Counted from the stretch's first letter, positions 1 to 5,184 are shown. The stretch: DNA of 6,043 nucleotides from Eubacterium sp. (GCA_017543415.1 JAFYGD010000059.1:1-6043), one strand, 5' to 3'. The notes: a model not told the origin generated them from the sequence alone. Numbers and translations: made by a program.

Positions 1-204
1 CTCACGGGCTTTGAAAGGAAAACCAATAAAATTGAGGATAAAATGGAGGAAATCCGCCTTGTAAACAAGGCAAAATGGCTGCTTATAAGCAACGAAGGGC
101 TCCTTGAGCCCGAAGCCCACCGCTACCTTGAAAAGGAAGCTATGGACCGCTGCACAACCAGAAAGCAGATTGCCCAGGAGGTTATTGAAAAATATTCAAA
201 TTAA
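1..204 (+). CDS. ANTAR-domain transcription antiterminator/response regulator (C-terminal part only)
   Basis: The frame is open from the first base of the window to a TAA at 202-204, giving the last 67 residues of a protein whose start lies upstream. Visible residues about 11-64 read as an ANTAR RNA-binding domain: a helix leading into NKAKWLLISNEGL, then EPEAHRYLEKEAMDR, then a last helix TTRKQIAQEVIEKY. This matches the family pattern of AK-x-LM, a short turn, eA-x-x-x-L-x-x-xAM-x-x-r, and a final helix. ANTAR domains bind paired hexaloop hairpins in nascent RNA and prevent termination. In Clostridia they usually sit behind an N-terminal receiver domain in proteins of about 190 residues, often linked to nitrogen metabolism. 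The receiver domain and the target are not visible here, so full architecture and regulon are inferred. The family call is fairly secure. Confidence 0.8.
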   Translation, partial: LTGFERKTNKIEDKMEEIRLVNKAKWLLISNEGLLEPEAHRYLEKEAMDRCTTRKQIAQEVIEKYSN

Positions 205-236
205 AAAACCGCGCTTGAAAAAAGCGTGGTTTTTTT
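205..236. terminator. Bidirectional terminator between convergent genes
   Basis: An 11-bp stem AAACCGCGCTT / AAGCGTGGTTT (one G-T wobble) with a short A-rich loop begins just after the regulator stop codon. It has a T run on its 3' side and an A run on its 5' side, so it can act as an intrinsic terminator on both strands. It lies in the 46-bp gap between the + strand regulator and the - strand LOR gene and probably ends both transcripts. Confidence 0.8.
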
Positions 237-250
237 GCATTTATCGGTTG

Positions 251-745
251 TTAAAATGAGCTTGAAGCCGCCGAGGAGGCGTTTGCGTCCATTACCGCGT
301 CAATGGCAAGCACAACCGCAAGGGCAACGACCTCGTTTTCATCGCTGTCAACGTCAAGCTCAAAGGTATCGCCCCATGACATCCACTGCTTGTGGATTGA
401 AACTATAATCCGCGAACCGTCTTTAATTACATAATCATGAGCAAAGAAGTCGCCTTCAACCTCCCAGCCGAGTCCTTTTACAATATATTTCGGCGTAAAA
501 AGAGTAAGTTTCTTAACTATTTCCGCAATTTCCCTGCCGTCAATTTCAATTGTGAATTTGGGCATAAGCGCAATGAGCTTCTGCTTAACAAAGGCTGCCT
601 CCCTGCCGTTTTTATCGGTAATGTGGAGCTTTTTGCCGAGCGAAAGGAACTCACCCTCAACAAAATACTTGTCCTCACCGAAAGAATCCATAATTGTAAA
701 TCTGTCTTTCCAGGAAAAGACCTTCTGTTTCATATAAAGCTTCAT
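251..745 (-). CDS. LURP-one-related (LOR/DUF567, YxjI-like) family protein
   Basis: This 164-residue protein starts MKLYMKQKVFSWKDRF and continues with alternating short beta strands: FTIMD, KYFVEGEF, LHITDKNG, FTIEIDG, KYIVKGLGWEVEGDFFAHDYVI, RIIVSIHKQW. This is the LOR pattern, a tubby-like beta barrel around one hydrophobic helix. The C-terminal helix is ALAVVLAIDAVMDA, followed by a Ser/Ala-rich tail. Length is close to B. subtilis YxjI. No enzyme activity is established for bacterial members; membrane or lipid association is sometimes proposed from the tubby-like fold, which is inference. No signal peptide or transmembrane segment is seen apart from the C-terminal hydrophobic helix, so it is probably cytoplasmic. 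The start is supported by AAGGAG at 753-758, seven bases upstream. The gene is monocistronic, with its own promoter and a terminator shared with the convergent gene. Confidence 0.8.
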   Translation of the reverse strand: MKLYMKQKVFSWKDRFTIMDSFGEDKYFVEGEFLSLGKKLHITDKNGREAAFVKQKLIALMPKFTIEIDGREIAEIVKKLTLFTPKYIVKGLGWEVEGDFFAHDYVIKDGSRIIVSIHKQWMSWGDTFELDVDSDENEVVALAVVLAIDAVMDANASSAASSSF

Positions 746-777
746 AATCTGTCTCCTTAAAATTCTTTATTACCTAT

Positions 778-806
778 ATAATATATCAGAAACTCATTTA
801 AAGCAA
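778..806 (-). promoter_or_regulatory. Probable sigma-A promoter of the LOR gene
   Basis: Read on the - strand, TTGCTT (801-806) is followed by a 17-bp spacer and TATTAT (778-783). The ribosome binding site at 753-758 is about 20 bases past the -10 box, leaving a short leader. The -35 box directly adjoins the T run of the terminator at 808-836, so this unit starts where transcription from the ribosomal protein operon should end. Confidence 0.55.
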
Positions 807-807
807 G

Positions 808-836
808 AAAAAACGCTCCCGAAACGGAAGCGTTTT
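808..836 (-). terminator. Second (distal) terminator behind rpsI
   Basis: On the - strand, AAAACGCTTCCG pairs with CGGGAGCGTTTT over a TTT loop (12 bp with one T-G wobble), followed by a run of six Ts in total. It belongs to the duplicated segment 808-868. It would stop readthrough from the ribosomal protein operon just before the LOR promoter. Confidence 0.7.
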
Positions 837-868
837 GATAAACTGATTATCTCTTGGAGAACTGTCGG
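808..868 (-). repeat. Diverged second copy of the rpsI 3' end plus terminator
   Basis: This stretch aligns with 961-1024 with about four mismatches, a 4-base gap (GGAT missing after 839) and one extra base (T865). On the - strand it encodes RQFSKR and a TAA at 847-849, the same ending as the real S9 protein (PQFSKR), followed by a terminator hairpin. It is therefore a duplicated fragment of the rpsI end, not an independent gene. Upstream homology stops near 868, where unrelated sequence begins. Confidence 0.8.
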
Positions 869-869
869 A

Positions 870-949
870 GCGTTAAGAAAACAGTCCGGTGGACTGTTTT
901 TAGCTTCGACCGCAGGAGCTGTGCTCCGAGGACCCGCAGTTCAAAACGC
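870..949. repeat. Small hairpin-bearing insert with imperfect terminal inverted repeats (possible repetitive element)
   Basis: The segment between the two rpsI-end copies matches neither. Its ends, GCGTTAAGAA (870-879) and TTCAAAACGC (940-949), are inverted copies of each other at 8 of 10 positions. Inside are a perfect 10-bp hairpin (878-900) and a 5-bp hairpin GGAGC-TGT-GCTCC (915-927). No convincing coding sequence is present. Size, terminal inverted repeats and internal palindromes suggest a small non-autonomous repeat of the MITE or REP kind. Only one copy is in the window, so dispersal is unproven, and no clear target-site duplication is seen apart from the large flanking duplication. 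A structured RNA or a chance remnant are alternatives. Confidence 0.45.
878..900. terminator. Perfect 10-bp hairpin, terminator-like
   Basis: AAAACAGTCC (878-887) and GGACTGTTTT (891-900) are exact inverted copies around a 3-base loop. T runs of four to five bases flank it in either reading direction. It could act as a weak terminator on either strand, or be the core palindrome of the insert in which it lies. Confidence 0.45.
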
Positions 950-959
950 GTTTTTAAAA

Positions 960-989
960 GAAAAAACGCCTCCGAAAAGGAAGCGTTTT
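960..989 (-). terminator. rpsI: Terminator of the rplM-rpsI operon
   Basis: On the - strand, AAAACGCTTCC pairs with GGAGGCGTTTT over a TTTTC loop (11 bp with one T-G wobble), followed by a T run. It begins 14 bases past the rpsI stop codon. On the + strand the wobble would be a C-A mismatch, so the structure suits - strand transcripts. Confidence 0.8.
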
Positions 990-1024
990 GATGGATAAAC
1001 TGATTATCTCTTTGAGAACTGCGG
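961..1024 (-). repeat. Authentic copy of the duplicated rpsI-end/terminator segment
   Basis: This is the partner of 808-868. It includes the last codons and stop of intact rpsI and the operon terminator. The offset between copies is 153 bp, but the sequence between them is not a further copy of rpsI, so this is not a simple tandem duplication of a 153-bp unit. Confidence 0.8.
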
Positions 1025-1402
1025 TGCACGGCGAGCTGCCTTGAGACCGTACTTCTTTCTTTCCTTCATTCTCGGGTCACGAGTAAGGAAGCCTGCCTTC
1101 TTAAGCGCGGGGCGAAGGCTTTCATCATACTGAAGGAGAGCTCTTGCGATACCGTGGCGGATAGCGCCTGCCTGACCGGTAACGCCGCCGCCGTTTACAC
1201 GGCAAACGATGTCGAACTTTTCAGCTGTCTCGGTAAGAGCGAGGGGCTGACGAACGATGAGCTTAAGAGTTTCAAGACCGAAATAATCGTCAATATCTCT
1301 GTCGTTAATTGTAATTTTACCTGTACCTGCATAAACGCGTACACGAGCTACAGATTCTTTTCTTCTGCCTGTTCCGTAGAAATAAGGATTTGATTCATAC
1401 AT
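1004..1402 (-). CDS. rpsI: 30S ribosomal protein S9 (uS9)
   Basis: This 132-residue protein has the standard S9 length and layout. The N-terminal [15 protein letters not shown] leads to [16 protein letters not shown], the signature region [20 protein letters not shown], then [27 protein letters not shown]. The basic C-terminal tail, ending in an invariant Lys-Arg, reaches the tRNA P site in the 30S subunit. The start is set by GGGAGG (1413-1418), ten bases upstream of ATG; that site overlaps the rplM stop. Only 16 bases separate the two genes, so they are co-transcribed, as in most bacteria. A short diverged copy of its 3' end lies downstream at 808-868. Confidence 0.98.
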   Translation of the reverse strand: MYESNPYFYGTGRRKESVARVRVYAGTGKITINDRDIDDYFGLETLKLIVRQPLALTETAEKFDIVCRVNGGGVTGQAGAIRHGIARALLQYDESLRPALKKAGFLTRDPRMKERKKYGLKAARRAPQFSKR

Positions 1403-1418
1403 AAGCTAAATACCTCCC

Positions 1419-1847
1419 TTAGATTTCCCAAGCTTCAGGCTTCTGAGCCTCGTGCTTGTGTTCTGCGTTCTTGTAAATCTTGCATCTTGTAAGCTGCTTT
1501 CTTCCGAGCGTTGTATCCGGAATCATGCCCTTAACGGCAAGCTTCATTGCAAAGTCGCTCTTTTCCTGCATAAGAATACCGTACTTAACCTCTTTAAGGT
1601 TTCCGATATATCCGCTGTGGTGATAATAGAACTTCTTTTCAAGCTTTGCGCCTGTAAGAACTGCTTTGTCAGTGTTGATAATGATAACAAAATCGCCGCA
1701 GTCAACGTTGGGTGCGAAAATCGGCTTCTGCTTTCCTCTTAAAAGAACAGCAGCCTCGGCAGCGACTCTGCCGAGCGGCTTGTCTGCCGCGTCAATTACA
1801 TACCACTTGCGTTCGATTTCGTCAGCTTTAGGTAAAAATGTTGACAT
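1419..1847 (-). CDS. rplM: 50S ribosomal protein L13 (uL13)
   Basis: This 142-residue protein is normal in length for L13, an early assembly protein of the 50S subunit that binds 23S rRNA. Recognisable blocks are KWYVIDAADKPLGRVAAEAA (residues about 14-33), RGKQKPIFAPNVDCGDFVIIIN, the KKFYYHHSGYIGNLK segment, and the signature AVKGMIPDTTLGRKQLTRCKIY. The end is EHKHEAQKPEAWEI. In the signature the usual MLPKNKLGR is MIPDTTLGR, a mild variation. The start is supported by GGAGGA at 1855-1860, seven bases upstream of ATG. It is the first gene of the rplM-rpsI operon, behind a strong promoter with a leader of only about 30 bases. Confidence 0.98.
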   Translation of the reverse strand: MSTFLPKADEIERKWYVIDAADKPLGRVAAEAAVLLRGKQKPIFAPNVDCGDFVIIINTDKAVLTGAKLEKKFYYHHSGYIGNLKEVKYGILMQEKSDFAMKLAVKGMIPDTTLGRKQLTRCKIYKNAEHKHEAQKPEAWEI

Positions 1848-1885
1848 AATCTTTTCCTCCGAAAATTATTTTTGAGTGCCTTGAT

Positions 1886-1914
1886 ATAATAGCAAAACGC
1901 AATTAATTTGTCAA
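1886..1914 (-). promoter_or_regulatory. Strong sigma-A promoter of rplM-rpsI
   Basis: On the - strand, a perfect TTGACA (1909-1914), a 17-bp spacer and TATTAT (1886-1891) precede rplM. Upstream, 1915-1935 is very A/T-rich with A and T tracts, resembling an UP element. This fits a highly expressed ribosomal protein operon. The short leader leaves little room for a folded autoregulatory element. Confidence 0.85.
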
Positions 1915-2009
1915 CACAAAAATTAAAATAATCTTTACTTGCTCGCTTTTTCTCCGTTTTTCTTCATTTTTCATACGTTTTGCTCGTTTATAATTTACAA
2001 AAAAGAACG

Positions 2010-2038
2010 TTGCCCTTGTCTGTATTTTGTGGTATTAT
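2010..2038 (+). promoter_or_regulatory. Probable sigma-A promoter of cysK
   Basis: TTGCCC (2010-2015), a 17-bp spacer and TATTAT (2033-2038) precede cysK, and a TG one base before the -10 box makes it an extended -10. The start would fall near 2045, leaving about 20 bases before the ATG, too little for a riboswitch or T-box. A perfect TATAAT at 1989-1994 upstream lacks a good -35 box and may be a weak second promoter. Confidence 0.65.
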
Positions 2039-2066
2039 TACCTTAAATTATATGTGGAGGTGCGCT

Positions 2067-2993
2067 ATGGCGCTTTATAATTCCGTTGCTGAAACAGTAG
2101 GCAAAACGCCGCTTGTTCATATTAAGAATTTTGAAAAGAAGTACGGTCTTTGCGCTAACGTTTACGCAAAGCTTGAATACTTTAACCCGGCAGGCTCGGT
2201 AAAGGACCGCGTTGGCAAGGCGATAATTGACGACGCGGAAAAAAGCGGTAAGCTAAAGGCGGGCTATACAATTATAGAGCCGACTTCGGGCAACACGGGA
2301 ATAGGGCTTGCCTCATACGCTGCTGCAAAGGGCTACAAGGTGGTTATTACCATGCCCGAAAGCATGAGCGTTGAGCGCAGAAATCTGCTTAAAGCCTACG
2401 GCGCAGAGCTTGTTTTAACAGACGCCGCAAAGGGTATGCAGGGCGCTATTGACAAGGCTGAGGAGCTGCACGCAGAAAACCCCGAATCCATTATTGCAGG
2501 GCAGTTCGTAAACCCCGCAAACCCGCAGATTCACTATGAAACAACGGGACCGGAAATATTTGACGATTTAAACGGAAAAGTTGACCTTTTCATTTCGGGA
2601 GTCGGTACGGGCGGAACGCTTACCGGAGTCGGCAGATACCTTAAAGAGAATAATCCAAAGATTAAAATCGTTGCGGTTGAGCCTGCCTCCTCCCCCGTTC
2701 TTTCAAAGGGCACGGGCGGCGCGCATAAAATTCAGGGTATCGGCGCAGGCTTTGTACCCGAAACGCTTGACACAGCCGTAATTGACGAAATAATTACAGT
2801 TGAAAACGATAGAGCGTTTGAAATAGGAAAAGCCTTTCCGCAAACCGAGGGCGCGCTTGTCGGGATTTCAAGCGGAGCCGCGCTTGCTGCGGCAATTGAG
2901 CTTGCCTCAAGGGAGGAAAACAGGGGCAAAAACATTGTTGTTCTTCTTCCCGATTCGGGCGACAGATACCTTTCAACCCCGATGCTTTCATAA
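2067..2993 (+). CDS. cysK: Cysteine synthase A (O-acetylserine sulfhydrylase)
   Basis: This 308-residue PLP enzyme of fold type II makes L-cysteine from O-acetyl-L-serine and sulfide in the cytoplasm. Key elements in order: VGKTPLV (11-17); NPAGSVKDR with Lys46 as the PLP Schiff-base lysine; the substrate loop TSGNTG (73-78); NPANPQIHYETTGPEI (149-164), typical of CysK; the phosphate-binding loop GTGGTLTG (180-187); and PDSGDRYLST near the C-terminus, with Ser297 expected to contact the pyridine nitrogen. The start at 2067 is chosen because GGAGGTG (2056-2062) lies just upstream. In-frame ATGs at 1980 and 2052 would lie before or within that site and the promoter. It stands alone, divergent from rplM and closed by a terminator. 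Cystathionine beta-synthase-like relatives share the fold but differ in the QIHYETTGPEI region, so CysK is preferred. Confidence 0.96.
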   Translation: MALYNSVAETVGKTPLVHIKNFEKKYGLCANVYAKLEYFNPAGSVKDRVGKAIIDDAEKSGKLKAGYTIIEPTSGNTGIGLASYAAAKGYKVVITMPESMSVERRNLLKAYGAELVLTDAAKGMQGAIDKAEELHAENPESIIAGQFVNPANPQIHYETTGPEIFDDLNGKVDLFISGVGTGGTLTGVGRYLKENNPKIKIVAVEPASSPVLSKGTGGAHKIQGIGAGFVPETLDTAVIDEIITVENDRAFEIGKAFPQTEGALVGISSGAALAAAIELASREENRGKNIVVLLPDSGDRYLSTPMLS

Positions 2994-2997
2994 TCAG

Positions 2998-3026
2998 AAA
3001 GAGCCGTTACAAGCGGCTCTTTATTA
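2998..3026 (+). terminator. Terminator of cysK
   Basis: AAAGAGCCG (2998-3006) pairs perfectly with CGGCTCTTT (3014-3022) around a 7-base loop, followed by a short T/A-rich tail. It begins five bases past the cysK stop codon. Confidence 0.8.
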
Positions 3027-3069
3027 GTTTATAAAAACAGTCAATAATGTAGTAAAATTAACCAAGCAA

Positions 3070-3143
3070 AAAGTGCGTTTTTATGCATTTATTGTTCACG
3101 AAATAGAAAAAGGTTAAGAAACGGTATCAATTTAACGCACTTT
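3070..3143. promoter_or_regulatory. Long-spaced inverted repeat next to the xpt promoter (candidate operator)
   Basis: AAAGTGCGTT (3070-3079) and AACGCACTTT (3134-3143) are exact inverted copies, 64 bp apart centre to centre. The right arm ends one base before the -35 box of the xpt promoter. A shorter pair, TTAACC (3058-3063) and GGTTAA (3112-3117), interleaves with it. The position suits a repressor that bridges two sites. Because it lies upstream of the deduced transcription start, an RNA structure is less likely. The binding protein is unknown. Confidence 0.4.
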
Positions 3144-3144
3144 G

Positions 3145-3173
3145 TTGAAATTTGTTCTATATTAATATATTAT
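3145..3173 (+). promoter_or_regulatory. Probable sigma-A promoter of xpt
   Basis: TTGAAA (3145-3150), a 17-bp spacer and TATTAT (3168-3173) precede xpt in an A/T-rich setting. Transcription would begin near 3180, giving a leader of about 27 bases. The ribosome binding site GGTGGTG (3193-3199) lies seven bases before the ATG. Confidence 0.7.
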
Positions 3174-3206
3174 ATCTTTGTAATTCTATTTCGGTGGTGA
3201 AACAAA

Positions 3207-3785
3207 ATGGAACTCCTTAAGAAAAAGATTCTTGCAGAGGGCGAGGTTTACGAGGGCAACATCCTTAAAGTAGACTGTTTTCTTAACCACCAGATAGACT
3301 GCGTATTCATGCGCGAAATTGCAAAAGAATTTCATAGGCTTTTTAAAGATGAGGGCGTTAACAAAATTCTGACAATTGAGGCTTCGGGCATTGCCATAGG
3401 AACCGCAGTTGCGGAAGAGTTTGAATGCCCTTTAGTTTTTGCAAAAAAGACTAAAACAAAAAACATCGCCGGTGACGTTTACACAACCCCGGTTGCAAGC
3501 TTTACCCACGGCACAACCTATGACATTATGGTTTCAAAGCGCTTTCTTAACAAGGGCGATAAGGTACTGATTGTTGACGATTTTCTTGCAGTGGGCAACG
3601 CGCTCAAGGGCTTAATCGACATAGTTGAACAAAGCGGCGCAGAGCTTGCGGGCTGCGGCACCGTAATTGAAAAGGGCTACCAGCACGGCGGCGACAGGCT
3701 GCGCGAAAAGGGCATAAAGGTTGAAAGCCTTGCGATTGTTGAAAGCATGAACCACGAAACGGGCGAAATCACTTTCAGAAATTAG
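3207..3785 (+). CDS. xpt: Xanthine phosphoribosyltransferase
   Basis: This 192-residue protein is close to the 194 residues of B. subtilis Xpt. It should convert xanthine and PRPP to XMP and pyrophosphate in the cytoplasm, a purine salvage step. Landmarks: MELLKKKILAEGEV at the start; FLNHQID (25-31), the family-specific loop; ILTIEASGIAIGTAVA (54-69); VFAKKTKTKN (77-86); the PRPP-binding strand and loop VLIVDDFLAVGNA (120-132) with the paired Asp124-Asp125; and VIEKGYQHGG with Lys156 at the position of the base-contacting lysine in B. subtilis Xpt. The PRPP loop has Val129 where B. subtilis has Asn (DDFLANG); relatives vary here. The start follows GGTGGTG and matches the family N-terminus. 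It precedes a BMP-type transporter by 74 bp, suggesting a shared purine salvage role. No guanine riboswitch is recognisable upstream. Confidence 0.95.
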   Translation: MELLKKKILAEGEVYEGNILKVDCFLNHQIDCVFMREIAKEFHRLFKDEGVNKILTIEASGIAIGTAVAEEFECPLVFAKKTKTKNIAGDVYTTPVASFTHGTTYDIMVSKRFLNKGDKVLIVDDFLAVGNALKGLIDIVEQSGAELAGCGTVIEKGYQHGGDRLREKGIKVESLAIVESMNHETGEITFRN

Positions 3786-3816
3786 TCCCCGCTCACGGTT
3801 ATAACGGCGAAAGCCT

Positions 3817-3822
3817 TATAAT
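3817..3822 (+). promoter_or_regulatory. Perfect TATAAT, possible -10 box for the lipoprotein gene
   Basis: TATAAT lies 38 bases before the lipoprotein ATG in the 74-bp gap after xpt. No good -35 hexamer is found 16-18 bases upstream (the region reads CACGGTT), so an activator-dependent or weak promoter is possible. No clear terminator separates xpt from the next gene, so readthrough from xpt is also expected. Confidence 0.35.
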
Positions 3823-3859
3823 ATAAAACCATCAATAATTTTTTATGGAGGGAAAACAC

Positions 3860-5092
3860 ATGAAAAACACAAAGAAAATTGTTGTTATTCTCCTTGCAGT
3901 TGTTCTTGCAGTAGCAGGCATTTTCGTAGCTTGCTCAAAGAACCCCGCAGGCGGAGAAGACACAACAGCTCCCGATGCTGAGGCAAAGGCTGTTAAGGTT
4001 GGTTTCATTTTCTTACACGATGAAAACTCAACTTATGACCTTAACTTCATCAACGCAGCAAAAGAGGCTTGCGAAGAAGCAGGCGTTGAGTACGTTCTCA
4101 AAACAAACATTCCTGAAGGCAATGAATGTTATGAGACCGCTGCTGACCTTGTTGACCAGGGCTGCAACATCGTATTCGCTGACTCCTTCGGCCATGAAGA
4201 CTTTATGATTCAGGCTGCAAAGGAATTCCCCGAAGTACAGTTCTGCCACGCAACAGGTACTAAGGCTCACACCGAAAATCTTGCAAACTACCACAACGCA
4301 TTCGCTTCCATTTACGAAGGCAGATTCCTTGCAGGTGTTGCTGCAGGCATGAAGCTTAACGAAATCAAGGAAGCAGGCAAGCTCAAGGGCGACGTTCCGA
4401 AGATGGGTTACATCGGCGCTTACACCTATGCAGAGGTTATCTCCGGTTACACCAGCTTCTATCTCGGCGCAAAGAGCATCTGCCCCGATGTTGTTATGGA
4501 CGTTAAGTTCACAGGCTCATGGTATGACGAGACTGCTGAAAAAGAGGCTGCACAGGCTCTTATCGACGGCGGCGCTGACCTTATTTCACAGCACGCTGAC
4601 TCAATGGGCGCTCCCACAGCTTGCGAAAAAGCAGGTATCCCCGACGTTTCTTACAACGGCTCTACTGTTGACGCTTGCCCGAACACCTTTATCGTTTCTT
4701 CAAAAATCAACTGGGCTCCGTACTTCAAGTACATCATCGGCTGCGTTCAGAAGGGCGAAGCTATTGATGCAGACTGGACAGGCACAATCGCTACCGGTTC
4801 CGTTGAACTTACAGACGTAAACGAAAAAGCTGCTGCAAAAGGCACAGTTGAAAAGATTGAAGAGGTTAAGGCTCAGCTTGAGGCAGGCACTCTCCATGTT
4901 TTCGATACATCTACATTCACAGTTAAAGGCAAAACTCTTGAAACTTACATGGCTGACGTTGATACAGACGAAGCTTTCAAGGGCGACACAGAAGCTATCA
5001 AGGACGGTTACTTTGATGAATCAGCAAGCCGTTCAGCTCCTTACTTTGACGTACAGATTGACGGCATCACTCTTCTTGATACCGCTTTCTAA
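3860..5092 (+). CDS. BMP-family (Med/PnrA-like) ABC transporter substrate-binding lipoprotein
   Basis: This 410-residue lipoprotein has an N-terminal MKNTKK, a hydrophobic stretch (residues 7-24) and FVAC with Cys25 as the lipidated residue; Phe at -3 is slightly off the lipobox consensus. A short linker rich in Gly, Glu, Asp and Thr leads into the periplasmic-binding fold at about residue 47 (KVGFIFLHDENSTYDLNF). Family blocks are FADSFGHEDFM, YEGRFLAGVAAGMK, MGYIGAYTYAEVISGY, and DLISQHADSMGAPTACEKAG. BMP proteins such as PnrA bind purine nucleosides, so nucleoside or purine capture outside the membrane is inferred; the ligand is not proven. ATG 3860 is chosen over 3845 because GGAGGG (3847-3852) sits seven bases before it and would fall inside the longer frame. 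Alanine codons are mostly GCT and GCA, and Phe and Asn codons mostly end in C, unlike xpt, suggesting high expression. Confidence 0.92.
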   Translation: MKNTKKIVVILLAVVLAVAGIFVACSKNPAGGEDTTAPDAEAKAVKVGFIFLHDENSTYDLNFINAAKEACEEAGVEYVLKTNIPEGNECYETAADLVDQGCNIVFADSFGHEDFMIQAAKEFPEVQFCHATGTKAHTENLANYHNAFASIYEGRFLAGVAAGMKLNEIKEAGKLKGDVPKMGYIGAYTYAEVISGYTSFYLGAKSICPDVVMDVKFTGSWYDETAEKEAAQALIDGGADLISQHADSMGAPTACEKAGIPDVSYNGSTVDACPNTFIVSSKINWAPYFKYIIGCVQKGEAIDADWTGTIATGSVELTDVNEKAAAKGTVEKIEEVKAQLEAGTLHVFDTSTFTVKGKTLETYMADVDTDEAFKGDTEAIKDGYFDESASRSAPYFDVQIDGITLLDTAF

Positions 5093-5095
5093 GCC

Positions 5096-5113
5096 ATTTA
5101 CTGCAAAGTAAAT
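5096..5113 (+). other. Small hairpin with GCAA tetraloop after the lipoprotein gene
   Basis: ATTTACT and AGTAAAT pair perfectly (7 bp) around GCAA, a GNRA-type loop, three bases past the stop codon. With the stronger hairpin at 5122-5155 it forms a structured intergenic spacer that may stabilise the 3' end of the lipoprotein mRNA. Confidence 0.45.
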
Positions 5114-5121
5114 ACTTAACA

Positions 5122-5155
5122 AAAGCCGTGGCCGTGTTTGCACGGTCGCGGCTTT
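5122..5155 (+). terminator. Strong intercistronic hairpin (partial terminator or mRNA stabiliser)
   Basis: Fifteen base pairs form between 5122-5136 and 5141-5155 around a TTTG loop, with two G-T wobbles and no mismatch. The tail is TTTAACTTTC, not a clean T run, so termination is probably incomplete. Such a structure between a binding-protein gene and its ATPase gene commonly allows more binding protein than ATPase to be made. Confidence 0.65.
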
Positions 5156-5184
5156 AACTTTCAGGATTATAAACGGAGGTATAT

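Noticed and set aside
437..760. Open frame of 107 codons on + opposite the LOR gene
   Set aside because: It is antisense to a recognisable family protein, has no ribosome binding site and no protein-family features.
847..1029. Open frame of 60 codons on - ending in RQFSKR
   Set aside because: It overlaps the real rpsI end in another frame, runs through the hairpin insert and picks up the duplicated rpsI tail only by position. It lacks a ribosome binding site and is better explained as a byproduct of the duplication.
1848..1885. Autoregulatory L13 leader RNA upstream of rplM
   Set aside because: The deduced leader is only about 30 bases with no stable fold, too short for known L13 leader motifs.
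1980..2066. Longer cysK frame starting at 1980
   Set aside because: The extra 29 codons span the promoter and ribosome binding site and do not resemble CysK; the standard N-terminus begins at 2067.
3007..3035. TTACAA-17 bp-TATAAA as a promoter inside the cysK terminator
   Set aside because: The -35-like hexamer lies in the loop of a good terminator hairpin. The match is weak and a better promoter for xpt lies at 3145-3173.
3089..3102. PurR box-like ATTGTTCACG
   Set aside because: It resembles half of the reverse-complement PurBox (ATTGTTCGG) but lacks the adjacent CGG and a properly spaced partner, so it is too weak to annotate.
3030..3206. Guanine/purine riboswitch upstream of xpt
   Set aside because: The conserved joining and loop segments (such as TTTCTACC and the paired loop motifs) are absent, and the best promoter leaves only about 27 bases of leader.
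4428..4820. Open frame of 130 codons on + inside the lipoprotein gene
   Set aside because: It is an out-of-frame shadow of a clearly conserved BMP coding sequence with low-complexity Leu/Ser/Ala composition.
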